Shown in pieces: positions 1-6,041 of a DNA stretch of 6,229 nucleotides; positions within the stretch are counted from its first letter, which is position 1; each line of letters opens with the position of its first letter. The notes under the pieces are model-generated. The model was not told the origin of the DNA. It did no database searches and worked only from the letters and a program-made list of their open reading frames with translations. The position numbers were made by a program, and so were the translations under genes. Source of the stretch: Candidatus Obscuribacterales bacterium (GTDB lineage Bacteria > Cyanobacteriota > Vampirovibrionia > Obscuribacterales > Obscuribacteraceae); assembly GCA_021732245.1 (NCBI GenBank), contig JAKFVJ010000130.1, positions 1-6,229 on the forward strand, written 5' to 3'.

Positions 1-319
1 CCAGTCCTCTTGAGCGTGTGTGATCTGGTGGATCTTGCCGCAACATAAAGTGAGACGATGCAGACAATAGTGGGAAGTACTTGGGGTCGAGAATGCGAGT
101 TAGCCAGAAGCGTTGCGCCGGTTGAAACTTCTTGCCAAATTTGATGTCGCGAATGCAGGCGTTAATGTCGTCCCAGCGTGTCAGTATCCACTGGTTGCTG
201 TTGTCGCTCCAAAATACTGGATCTTCTTCGCGCAGGCGTTTGTACCAAGGATATGGATCTTGAATGAATTCATCCGTCATTGGGTTCAGTGGATCGCACA
301 GTTGGGTTGTTAGTGACAT
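1..319 (-). CDS. Cytochrome P450, N-terminal part (gene runs off the left edge)
   Basis: The reverse strand is open from an ATG at 319 to the window edge, giving 106 residues. The protein reads like the N-terminus of a soluble bacterial P450. It has a start region DPLNPMTDEFIQDPYPWYKRLRE (split here only for description: residues about 9-31), then PVFW and WILTRWDDI as the first beta-sheet strands. DPPDHTRSRGL at 96-106 is the family motif before and into helix C, whose His and Arg normally contact the haem propionates. The haem-binding cysteine lies in the missing part, so activity cannot be judged. P450s use haem and electrons from redox partners to oxygenate small molecules; the substrate is not predictable. 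There is no N-terminal membrane anchor, consistent with a cytoplasmic enzyme. The start is supported by AAAGGAG at 325-331, five bases upstream. It follows the transporter gene in the same direction after 111 bp and may be co-transcribed with it. Confidence 0.88.
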   Translation of the reverse strand, partial: MSLTTQLCDPLNPMTDEFIQDPYPWYKRLREEDPVFWSDNSNQWILTRWDDINACIRDIKFGKKFQPAQRFWLTRILDPKYFPLLSASSHFMLRQDPPDHTRSRGL

Positions 320-324
320 TCGTG

Positions 325-331
325 CTCCTTT
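325..331 (-). promoter_or_regulatory. Ribosome binding site of the P450 gene
   Basis: On the minus strand AAAGGAG lies five bases before the ATG at 319. It fixes the start of the P450 gene, which has no stop inside the window. The repeat hairpin at 339-357 ends only 7 bases upstream of it. Confidence 0.75.
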
Positions 332-338
332 GGTGGGC

Positions 339-361
339 GGGCGCATGCAATGCGCCCCTAC
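339..361 (-). repeat. REP-like palindrome, copy 1
   Basis: This 23-bp element reads on the minus strand as a GTAG head, then stem GGGCGCAT, loop TGC, stem ATGCGCCC. The stem is a perfect 8 bp. It is identical to the copies at 2809-2831, 2884-2906 and 6019-6041. It lies between the transporter gene and the P450 ribosome binding site, so it would form a hairpin in a shared transcript. Confidence 0.9.
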
Positions 362-382
362 AAGATCCTGCTACGGTTGGTG

Positions 383-404
383 TGTAAATGCAATACGCCC
401 GTAC
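383..404 (-). repeat. Decayed REP-like copy
   Basis: Positions 388-404 match the loop, one stem arm and the GTAG head of the 23-bp repeat with two mismatches (G to A in the arm, C to G before TAC). The other arm (383-387) is no longer complementary. It has the same orientation as the intact copy 22 bp away, so this is a direct pair rather than an inverted one. It appears to be an old, eroded copy. Confidence 0.55.
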
Positions 405-430
405 GAGTGCAGAGAATATTACGTTTACGA

Positions 431-1759
431 TTACGACTGACGGGCTGCTTCTTGTCCGCGTTTCATATTGATGGTTGTGGCCAGTGCCAAAGCAACACCG
501 AAGAATATGCAAGTGCAGAAGATTGCCAGACGATGATTGCCACCGGTTGCGTAAGCCATCAAGCCATAGCTTATTGGTCCAATTATCGCAGCGGTCTTAC
601 AAGCAAGCCCCCACAGTCCGAAGAATTCTCCAGCGCGTCCTTCTGGTGTCAGCAAGCCAACTGTGGCACGACCGGCAGTGAAACTGCCGCCGTTAGCAGC
701 GCCTGCTAACGATGCTGCAATCCAAAATATTGTGAGATCAGGACTGAATGTGAGTGTCAAAACAGACAAGAGCCATAATGAAAGTGCAATGAGTAGAGTC
801 TGTTTTGATCCGACTCGATCTTGAATTTCGCCAAAAACATAAGCGCCGCCTGTAGCTGTTAAGTTGATTACGATAAACAACATAATTGCATCAGATACCG
901 TAAAGCCCATAACTTCATGGGCAAATACAGATGCCAGCACGACAACTGTTGAAGTACCGCATGTGTACATCATTACTGTTAGAAGAAGACGGAAAAGATC
1001 TTGAAACTTTGGCGCATCATTTAGTGTTTCCATCAGACGATGTGTGCCGATTGACCAATACGTCTGGCCTGCAGGCAGCGTTTTTGGTTTTGCGTGCTCT
1101 TTAACAAACGCAAAGAAAGGTAATCCAAAAATAGCGTAGTTAATAGCTACAAGAACAGCAGTCATAGGAATGTATTCGGCTGGTTGCTGTCCGGTAGCCT
1201 GTGCCCAATCTACATAAGCTTTACAGGCAAGCAGAATGATCAATGCGCCGAGGTGGCTTATGGTGCATCCCCAACCGGAGACACGACCCATATTTTCCGA
1301 GGTGCAAATTTCAGGAAGAAAAGAAGCCAGGAAATTTTCGCCCGTGGAAAACATGAAATAGGAAAGGGTGATCAAGGCAAATGCCAGAACAACAGAGCCC
1401 GGACCAGTGAAAAACAATAGCGATGTCAAAATGATACAGCCGATAGTCGCTCCGAAAAGCACTGATTTCTTGGCGGCGCTGTAATCGCAAAGTGCGCCTA
1501 GCAATGGCGCGGAGACAACCACAAGTAAATTGGACAGACCGACAGCCAGCGTCCACAGCAATGTCGAGGTGCCTTTATCGAAGCCGGCACCCTTCGCTAT
1601 TACGCTTACGAAGAATGTGTTGAATATGGTTGCGGCAACGACCGCCGGGTAGCCGGAATTTCCGAAGTGATAAAGCACCCAGGCGATAGCTTGGGATTTG
1701 TTATTTTCCGGCGACTGAGTCGTAGCCGGTTTTTCCATCGTAGGCGCGCTTGTTGACAT
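431..1759 (-). CDS. MFS transporter, UMF1 / Atg22-like family
   Basis: This 442-residue inner-membrane protein has about 12 hydrophobic segments, with a polar N-terminus (1-22) and a short basic C-terminus. Family marks are GALCDYSAAKKS (88-99, the loop 2-3 motif A position), FLPEICTSENMGRVSGWG (147-164), GEIQDRVGSKQ (310-320, second motif A) and RAGEFFGLWGLACKTAAIIGP (375-395). These last two blocks are characteristic of the UMF1 branch, related to the yeast vacuolar effluxer Atg22. The usual role is secondary transport of small solutes; substrate and direction are unknown for most bacterial members. I chose the ATG at 1759 because AGGA lies 8 bases upstream. A GTG at 1795 would add 12 residues but has no ribosome binding site. 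The downstream neighbour on the same strand is a P450, so a linked role in handling a small molecule is possible but only inferred. Confidence 0.88.
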   Translation of the reverse strand: MSTSAPTMEKPATTQSPENNKSQAIAWVLYHFGNSGYPAVVAATIFNTFFVSVIAKGAGFDKGTSTLLWTLAVGLSNLLVVVSAPLLGALCDYSAAKKSVLFGATIGCIILTSLLFFTGPGSVVLAFALITLSYFMFSTGENFLASFLPEICTSENMGRVSGWGCTISHLGALIILLACKAYVDWAQATGQQPAEYIPMTAVLVAINYAIFGLPFFAFVKEHAKPKTLPAGQTYWSIGTHRLMETLNDAPKFQDLFRLLLTVMMYTCGTSTVVVLASVFAHEVMGFTVSDAIMLFIVINLTATGGAYVFGEIQDRVGSKQTLLIALSLWLLSVLTLTFSPDLTIFWIAASLAGAANGGSFTAGRATVGLLTPEGRAGEFFGLWGLACKTAAIIGPISYGLMAYATGGNHRLAIFCTCIFFGVALALATTINMKRGQEAARQS

Positions 1760-1873
1760 GGCTGTTTTCCTAAATGAGTGACTTAGAAACTCCACGGATA
1801 TTCTACAAGCTTGTGTTACATTCAGTTTCAGTATTAGGTTAAACGGGAAAATTTTCGGTAGAGGTTGCTAAGA
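1760..1873. promoter_or_regulatory. Divergent intergenic region, promoters expected
   Basis: This 114-bp AT-rich gap separates the minus-strand transporter gene from the plus-strand secreted-protein gene, so promoters for both should be here. On the minus strand TAGAAT (1800-1805) could be a -10 element. On the plus strand TTGTGT (1811-1816) and TATTAG (1832-1837) are weak -35/-10 candidates, with a short 15-base spacing. GAGG at 1861-1864 is the ribosome binding site for the ATG at 1874. No clear operator palindrome was seen. Confidence 0.35.
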
Positions 1874-2794
1874 ATGCAGAAAATTAAGTACCTGGCTCTT
1901 TCGATACTGGTTGGCACTGCTCCCGGACTTTGTGCGGAAGCGGCAGCGGTTAAGCCTGGAGCCGTCAAGCCGGCAGCTCAGGTTAAACCAAAGGCTACGC
2001 CGCGTGTTTTTGTGGCGGCAACAGATGGCAGCCTTTTTAAGCGCGTGGATGCGACAACCCTGCTGTTTGCAAAGGGCAGTTTGCTGGTTTCGGTCAAGCC
2101 GCCTCTGCAGTCAGCTACGATCAAGACCGCATATGGAACTGTTATCGTCCCAGCAGATTCGGTAGTCTATGTCAGCTTGGCTAACGGCGAATTGCAAGTG
2201 CAGCATTTGCATGGCACAAGCGGCAGTAATCTTTCTGCAACACTCAAAACGAGTCTCTTCAAAGATGCAAGCGACAAGCCGTTGACAATTGCTGTTGGAC
2301 AGCACATGCATGGTTCTGTGCCGGTTCGCCAAGTAGATCCGACAACCAAAGAAGCTATCCCGCCATTGCCGACTCCCGTGCCGACCGTAGCTCCTATTAG
2401 CGAAGCTGGTCTGCAAGCTACTGGCAAGACCATTACTTCGATGATGAAGAATATGCCTAATCCCGCTTCACGTATGCGATTTGCTTCTGTGACCAAGACG
2501 CCTTTAATTGATAATTGGGTTGATGATTTTGATACTGATTCCGATAGCGTTTTCAATGCAACCGGAAGTGATACCACAACAAGTATTGACTCACCTAACG
2601 ATGTTCCGACAACCGACATTCAACCGGCTGACAGTTTTCAGACAGCGCGTGAAAATGTTCAGCAAGGCGAATTCCAACCGGAAGCCGCCACACAAGATGA
2701 CAGCGGCTTAGAAGACATGTGGGGACGCAATCAAGAAGGACCAGATGTCGATGCAACAGGCGGAATGTTGGATCCGGTGAGTTCGTTTAACTAG
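1874..2794 (+). CDS. Secreted protein with a FecR-like domain and acidic tail, function unknown
   Basis: This 306-residue protein begins with a Sec-type signal peptide (MQKIKYLALSILVGTAPG, basic then hydrophobic), probably cut near residues 20-25 after an AEA-like site. A lysine/proline/alanine linker follows (26-43). Residues about 62-145 are beta-rich and read like a FecR-type domain: a repeated pattern of short strands, IKTAYGTVIVPADSVVYVSLANG (83-104, described in part) and a closing IAVGQ (139-143). Residues 160-174 are proline-rich (PPLPTPVPTVAP). The tail from 210 on is very acidic and Ser/Thr-rich, and looks disordered. The protein is therefore likely periplasmic or extracellular; the partner is unknown. 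The ATG at 1874 is favoured because GAGG sits 9 bases upstream. An in-frame TTG at 1865 directly abuts that site and cannot be used with it. There is no lipobox around Cys20. The FecR assignment is by pattern only. Confidence 0.72.
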   Translation: MQKIKYLALSILVGTAPGLCAEAAAVKPGAVKPAAQVKPKATPRVFVAATDGSLFKRVDATTLLFAKGSLLVSVKPPLQSATIKTAYGTVIVPADSVVYVSLANGELQVQHLHGTSGSNLSATLKTSLFKDASDKPLTIAVGQHMHGSVPVRQVDPTTKEAIPPLPTPVPTVAPISEAGLQATGKTITSMMKNMPNPASRMRFASVTKTPLIDNWVDDFDTDSDSVFNATGSDTTTSIDSPNDVPTTDIQPADSFQTARENVQQGEFQPEAATQDDSGLEDMWGRNQEGPDVDATGGMLDPVSSFN

Positions 2795-2808
2795 TTTCTT
2801 CGCAAAAA

Positions 2809-2831
2809 GGGCGCATGCAATGCGCCCCTAC
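2809..2831 (-). repeat. REP-like palindrome, copy 2 (left arm of inverted pair)
   Basis: Identical 23-bp copy in minus orientation, with stem arms 2809-2816 and 2820-2827 and the GTAG head (as CTAC) at 2828-2831. It begins 15 bp after the stop of the secreted-protein gene. Five A residues precede it (2804-2808), so the hairpin has a U-tract only for minus-strand transcription. It is therefore not a good terminator for the gene before it. Confidence 0.9.
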
Positions 2832-2883
2832 AACAAGTGAACGGTATTTCTATAGTTCATTGAAGTTGGTTCAGTGTACGTGC

Positions 2884-2906
2884 GTAGGGGCGCATTGCAT
2901 GCGCCC
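2884..2906 (+). repeat. REP-like palindrome, copy 3 (right arm of inverted pair)
   Basis: Identical 23-bp copy in plus orientation: GTAG at 2884-2887, stem arms 2888-2895 and 2899-2906, loop TGC. It ends 50 bp before the preferred start of the isomerase gene, so it is probably in that gene's leader or promoter region. Confidence 0.9.
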
Positions 2907-2944
2907 TTCATATGCTACGATCACCAGCGTTTATATCGACGCTC

Positions 2945-2948
2945 GAGG
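2945..2948 (+). promoter_or_regulatory. Ribosome binding site that fixes a GTG start for the isomerase
   Basis: GAGG lies 8 bases upstream of GTG at 2957. The in-frame ATG at 2912 has no purine-rich site before it, only the end of the repeat. The site therefore favours the shorter protein. Confidence 0.65.
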
Positions 2949-2956
2949 TCACAAAC

Positions 2957-4687
2957 GTGCAAGTTATCGATCGGATAAGTTATCGACTGTCACAAGAACT
3001 CACATCGGCAGTCAAATCGTCTATAGAAGATTGGCAGAAGAATAACAAAGTCAAGCGACTTTGGGACAAAGACGCCAGCTTGTGGACAGGGGAAGACGAA
3101 GGCAAGTGGCTGGATTGGTTGCACATTACAAGTGATCAAATTAAGCAGATAGATGCGTTGCAAAAGCTTGCCGCTGAAGTCAAGCAAGAGGGCTTCACGC
3201 ATATCTTGTTGTTAGGTATGGGCGGATCGAGTCTTTGTCCGGAAGTTATGTCGATTACTTTCGGTCAGCAAAACGGATTTCCAAAATTGCTAATTCTGGA
3301 TTCAACAGATCCACAAGAAGTACAAACAAGGCTTGATTCAATCGATTTGAAAAAGACATTGTTTATTGTCTCCAGCAAATCCGGAAGCACTCTTGAACCA
3401 AATATTTTCAAACAGTTTTTCTTTGCCAAAGCAGAAGAAGCACTCGGAAAAGGCAATGCCGGAAAACATTTCGTAGCAATTACTGATCCAGGATCCAAAA
3501 TGGAACAAGTCGCGAAGAAAGACGGCTTCCGTCACATCTTCTACGGCCTGCCTGGAATTGGTGGACGTTATTCAGCACTTTCCAATTTTGGAATGGTGCC
3601 AGCCGCTGCTGCCGGAATTGATGTTGCAAAATTCTTGAAGAACACACAAGAGATGGTTGAGTCATGCTCAGCATCGCATTCAGTTGAACAAAATCCCGGA
3701 GTTATCCTGGGCATCATCCTTGGCGTGGCAGCAAGATCCGGTCGCGATAAGTTGACGCTTATAACGTCGCCGGCAATTTATGATTTAGGTGCTTGGCTGG
3801 AGCAACTAATTGCTGAATCCACAGGCAAACAAGGACACGGAATTATTCCTGTTGATCGCGAGTCTCTAGGCTCTCCTAACTCATATGGTAAGGACAGGAT
3901 ATTCGCTTACATTCGTCTTGAATCAGATGCTTGCACCGAGCAAGACAAATTAGTAGATGCCTTGGAAAAAGCTGGACAACCCGTTGTCCGCATTTCTATC
4001 CCGGACATCTATCACTTGGGACAAGAATTCTTCCGTTGGGAAATTGCCACGGCTGTTGCCGGCTCCATAATCGGCATAAATGCCTTCAATCAGCCCGATG
4101 TGGAAGCCAGCAAAGTCGTCACCCGTGAACTGACCACCGCCTACGAAAAGACCGGCTCCTTGCCCGCCGAGACGCCTTTCTTTGAGGAAAATGGCATCAA
4201 GCTTTTCACGGATGAGGTGAATGCGAAGGCTATTACCCAGGCTGCAAGCTCGGACAAGACCCTTGCCGGCATGCTCAAGGCTCACTTGGGACGACTCAAG
4301 GCGGGAGACTATTTTGCCCTGCTCGGCTACATAGAAATGAACAGCCAGCACGAGAAGGCATTGCAGGAAATTCGCCACCTGGTGAGGGATACAAGGCACG
4401 AGGCGACCTGCCTGGGCTTTGGTCCGAGATTCCTTCATTCCACCGGACAAGCCTACAAGGGCGGTCCAAATTCAGGCGTTTTCTTGCAAATTACTGCTGA
4501 CGACAAAAAAGATCTGCCGGTGCCGGAACAAACCTATACCTTCGGCGTCGTAAAAAGTGCGCAAGCACGCGGCGACTTTCAAGTGTTAGCTGAACGACAA
4601 AGGCGAGCACTGCGTGTCCATCTGACTGGCGGTGTGGAGGCAGGATTAGTAAGATTAAAGGAAGCGGTAACGAACGTCCTTAGCTGA
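2957..4687 (+). CDS. pgi: Glucose-6-phosphate isomerase, of the type usually fused to transaldolase
   Basis: This 576-residue cytoplasmic enzyme should interconvert glucose 6-phosphate and fructose 6-phosphate in glycolysis and gluconeogenesis. It contains two SIS-type sugar-phosphate domains. Visible motifs are GMGGSS (87-92), SSKSGST (139-145, phosphate binding), GIGGRYSALSNFGM (200-213, PGI signature 1), ESTGK (287-291, with the predicted catalytic Glu287) and NAFNQPDVEASK (375-386, signature 2 with predicted catalytic Lys386). Signature 2 has Asp where the classic pattern has Gly. The C-terminal part with RFLHSTGQAYKGGPNSG (491-507) and RVHLTGGVEAG (553-563) is typical of the isomerase half of bifunctional transaldolase/PGI proteins. 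That family normally carries about 370 residues of transaldolase in front; here the upstream DNA is a repeat element and another gene, so the protein stands alone. I prefer GTG at 2957 on the basis of its ribosome binding site; ATG at 2912 would add 15 residues. Confidence 0.92.
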   Translation: MQVIDRISYRLSQELTSAVKSSIEDWQKNNKVKRLWDKDASLWTGEDEGKWLDWLHITSDQIKQIDALQKLAAEVKQEGFTHILLLGMGGSSLCPEVMSITFGQQNGFPKLLILDSTDPQEVQTRLDSIDLKKTLFIVSSKSGSTLEPNIFKQFFFAKAEEALGKGNAGKHFVAITDPGSKMEQVAKKDGFRHIFYGLPGIGGRYSALSNFGMVPAAAAGIDVAKFLKNTQEMVESCSASHSVEQNPGVILGIILGVAARSGRDKLTLITSPAIYDLGAWLEQLIAESTGKQGHGIIPVDRESLGSPNSYGKDRIFAYIRLESDACTEQDKLVDALEKAGQPVVRISIPDIYHLGQEFFRWEIATAVAGSIIGINAFNQPDVEASKVVTRELTTAYEKTGSLPAETPFFEENGIKLFTDEVNAKAITQAASSDKTLAGMLKAHLGRLKAGDYFALLGYIEMNSQHEKALQEIRHLVRDTRHEATCLGFGPRFLHSTGQAYKGGPNSGVFLQITADDKKDLPVPEQTYTFGVVKSAQARGDFQVLAERQRRALRVHLTGGVEAGLVRLKEAVTNVLS

Positions 4688-4829
4688 CGTCAATGCAGAT
4701 ACTTAGAGCTATTTAGTAGACTTTAAGTTCTATATCTGGCATTCTTGACAGCTCGTGTCTTATCGCGGCAACTTCCCGTCACGGGGAAGAATTGAATTTC
4801 CCCGAAGCGATATATCCCAAGGAAGGTAG
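4688..4829 (+). promoter_or_regulatory. Intergenic leader of the hydrolase gene, possible promoter
   Basis: This 142-bp gap lies between the isomerase stop and the hydrolase start. A perfect TTGACA at 4745-4750 could be a -35 element, but no good -10 hexamer sits 16-18 bases after it, so the promoter call is weak. No intrinsic terminator for the isomerase gene is visible. AAGGA at 4819-4823 is the ribosome binding site, six bases before the ATG at 4830. Confidence 0.3.
4772..4803 (+). other. Two mutually exclusive hairpins in the hydrolase leader
   Basis: Three segments compete: CTTCCC (4772-4777), GGGGAAG (4783-4789) and TTCCCC (4798-4803). The middle one can pair with either flank, as a 6-bp stem with the left and a 6-bp stem with the right. 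The region ends 16 bases before the ribosome binding site. No T-tract follows, so it is not an intrinsic terminator. It could be a simple RNA switch or just chance symmetry. Confidence 0.4.
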
Positions 4830-5963
4830 ATGAAAAGGAAAGTTGGCGCGGACACAGTAATAAATGGTGCAATGTCTTTCGCTAATTCACGCGTATTTGC
4901 ACCATTGATGATGTCGCTGTTTTTAACTATGCTGCTGTCTATGCAATCCACGACTTTCGCATTTTCACTGACAAAAAAGCCAAAGAATGAAGGCGCAGAG
5001 GTAATGCCTGCCGCTTCAGATATTCCTGTCCTTGAGTGGACCAATGCTGAGGTAAAACCCAAAGCCGCAATTATTGCGTTGCATGGAGCGACTCAGCAAG
5101 CCGGTAGTTTTGATGTACTTGCGAAGCATTTGGCTGAGCAAGGTTATGTTATTGTCGGACTTGATTTGAGAGGTCATGGTCGCTGGTACTTCGGACCATT
5201 CTCCAAAGTAGGCGGCAAGGCAATCAGCTACACGCAGAGCGTCAAAGATTTGCAAGCTCTCGCTATTGAAATGAGAAAGCGTTATCCAGGCATTCCACTC
5301 TTTTGCTTAGGCGAAAGCACTGGCGCCGGAGTTGCGATGCACGCAGTAGCCGAGCGCAATGATCTATTCGATGGCATGGTTTTAGCCAGCGCCGGAACCC
5401 GCACAAATATTTTCAATCTCAAACTCATAGTTCCTGACCTAGCTAAGGGACTGACCAATCTCGATAAACAAATCGATGGTTCACCCTATATTCTGAAATA
5501 TGCTTCCGAGGACAAGCGCATCGTCAATGAGATGGTTGCTGATCCTCTTTCAAGAAGTTTCCTGAGCGCCAAAGAAATTCTCAAAACACTTTGGTTTATC
5601 AACTCCATGCAAGGCGTTGCTCGCAAGTTGCCTTCCCAACTTCCAATTCTTCTTCTTCAAGGTGGACTAGATCACATCGTCAGCCCAGCTACAGCAGAAG
5701 CCCTCATGCGTAACATGAGCAGCGACGATAAGAGAATGGTTGTCTTTCCCGACAGCGGACACGTAATGCTCGGCACAAGCTATATCAAAGAACCAATCAT
5801 GAATCTCGTAACCAAATGGTTCAACGACGAAACAGTCGCAGTCAACGTGAAAATAGAAATGGCGAAAAACCCAATCACTCCAAATCACGCCGAAGCACCG
5901 CACAAAGCATTGAACCCAACCGCGATGCTCAACCAGCAACAGCCAGCGACCGCTTTACGCTAA
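4830..5963 (+). CDS. Exported or membrane-anchored alpha/beta hydrolase (S33 / monoacylglycerol-lipase-like)
   Basis: This 377-residue protein has a basic N-terminus followed by a hydrophobic stretch (about 23-45) ending FAFS, which is a signal peptide or membrane anchor. The alpha/beta-hydrolase fold follows from about residue 66. LHGAT (84-88) is the oxyanion-hole strand and GLDLRGHG (110-117) the next family block. GESTG (161-165) is the nucleophile elbow with Ser163, and the rest of the predicted triad is Asp281 in GGLDHIVSP and His311 in DSGHVML. The overall look is Hydrolase_4 (serine aminopeptidase S33, monoacylglycerol lipase-like), so the substrate is probably an ester or lipid, but it is not predictable. 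A lid-like helical insert lies at about 195-262. Residues 340-377 form a polar tail rich in Pro, Asn and Gln, beyond the catalytic domain. The start ATG has AAGGA six bases upstream. The signal region implies action outside the cytoplasm. Confidence 0.85.
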   Translation: MKRKVGADTVINGAMSFANSRVFAPLMMSLFLTMLLSMQSTTFAFSLTKKPKNEGAEVMPAASDIPVLEWTNAEVKPKAAIIALHGATQQAGSFDVLAKHLAEQGYVIVGLDLRGHGRWYFGPFSKVGGKAISYTQSVKDLQALAIEMRKRYPGIPLFCLGESTGAGVAMHAVAERNDLFDGMVLASAGTRTNIFNLKLIVPDLAKGLTNLDKQIDGSPYILKYASEDKRIVNEMVADPLSRSFLSAKEILKTLWFINSMQGVARKLPSQLPILLLQGGLDHIVSPATAEALMRNMSSDDKRMVVFPDSGHVMLGTSYIKEPIMNLVTKWFNDETVAVNVKIEMAKNPITPNHAEAPHKALNPTAMLNQQQPATALR

Positions 5964-5974
5964 TTTGTTTTTGT

Positions 5975-6017
5975 CCTCTGGTCTTATTGCCCTTTGGTCT
6001 TATTGTCTTTTGGTATT
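5975..6017 (+). repeat. Short tandem repeat, 16-bp period, about 2.7 copies
   Basis: The 11-base string TGGTCTTATTG occurs at 5979-5989 and again at 5995-6005, and a partial third unit (TGGT-ATT) begins at 6011. The period is exactly 16 bp. The tract is T-rich and sits between the hydrolase stop codon and the terminator hairpin. It carries no obvious coding potential. Confidence 0.7.
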
Positions 6018-6018
6018 C

Positions 6019-6041
6019 GTAGGGGCGCATTGCATGCGCCC
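6019..6041 (+). repeat. REP-like palindrome, copy 4
   Basis: Identical 23-bp copy in plus orientation: GTAG at 6019-6022, stem arms 6023-6030 and 6034-6041, loop TGC. It lies between two convergent genes, 55 bp after the hydrolase stop and 9 bp beyond the stop of the xylulokinase-like gene. Confidence 0.9.

Larger units (their letters stand above)
2809..2906. mobile_element. REPIN-like element (two inverted REP copies)
   Basis: Two identical 23-bp palindromes face each other with their GTAG heads pointing inward, separated by 52 bp (2832-2883). The 98-bp unit can fold as one long hairpin with 23-bp arms, or as two small hairpins. This is the architecture of REPINs, non-autonomous elements moved by RAYT transposases in other bacteria. 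The spacer contains a small inverted repeat, TGAAC (2838-2842) with GTTCA (2855-2859). No target-site duplication is evident. The element fills the gap between the secreted-protein gene and the isomerase gene. Confidence 0.6.

Noticed and set aside
1760..1795. GTG start at 1795 for the transporter
   Set aside because: No ribosome binding site precedes it, whereas the ATG at 1759 has AGGA at a good distance. The 12 extra residues are polar and unlike the family's N-terminus.
1874..1945. Lipoprotein signal at Cys20 of the secreted protein
   Set aside because: The residues before the cysteine (Pro-Gly-Leu) do not fit a lipobox, so cleavage by signal peptidase I is more likely.
2167..2619. Minus-strand open frame (150 codons) opposite the secreted-protein gene
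   Set aside because: The plus-strand frame has a signal peptide, a ribosome binding site and a plausible domain. The reverse frame shows none of these.
2815..3045. Small plus-strand frame overlapping the REPIN and the isomerase start
   Set aside because: It runs through the repeat element and into another frame of the isomerase gene, has no ribosome binding site, and its translation looks like non-coding sequence.
3950..4450. Long minus-strand open frame (166 codons) inside the isomerase gene
   Set aside because: It lies opposite a strongly conserved enzyme, its translation resembles no known family, and it has no support as a gene.
4872..4874. Internal ATG as the start of the hydrolase
   Set aside because: No ribosome binding site lies before it, while the ATG at 4830 has AAGGA six bases upstream.
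339..6041. Repeated palindromes as a CRISPR array or as cyanobacterial HIP1 sites
   Set aside because: The copies are kilobases apart with genes between them and occur in both orientations, so this is not a CRISPR array. HIP1 is the octamer GCGATCGC, which differs from this motif.
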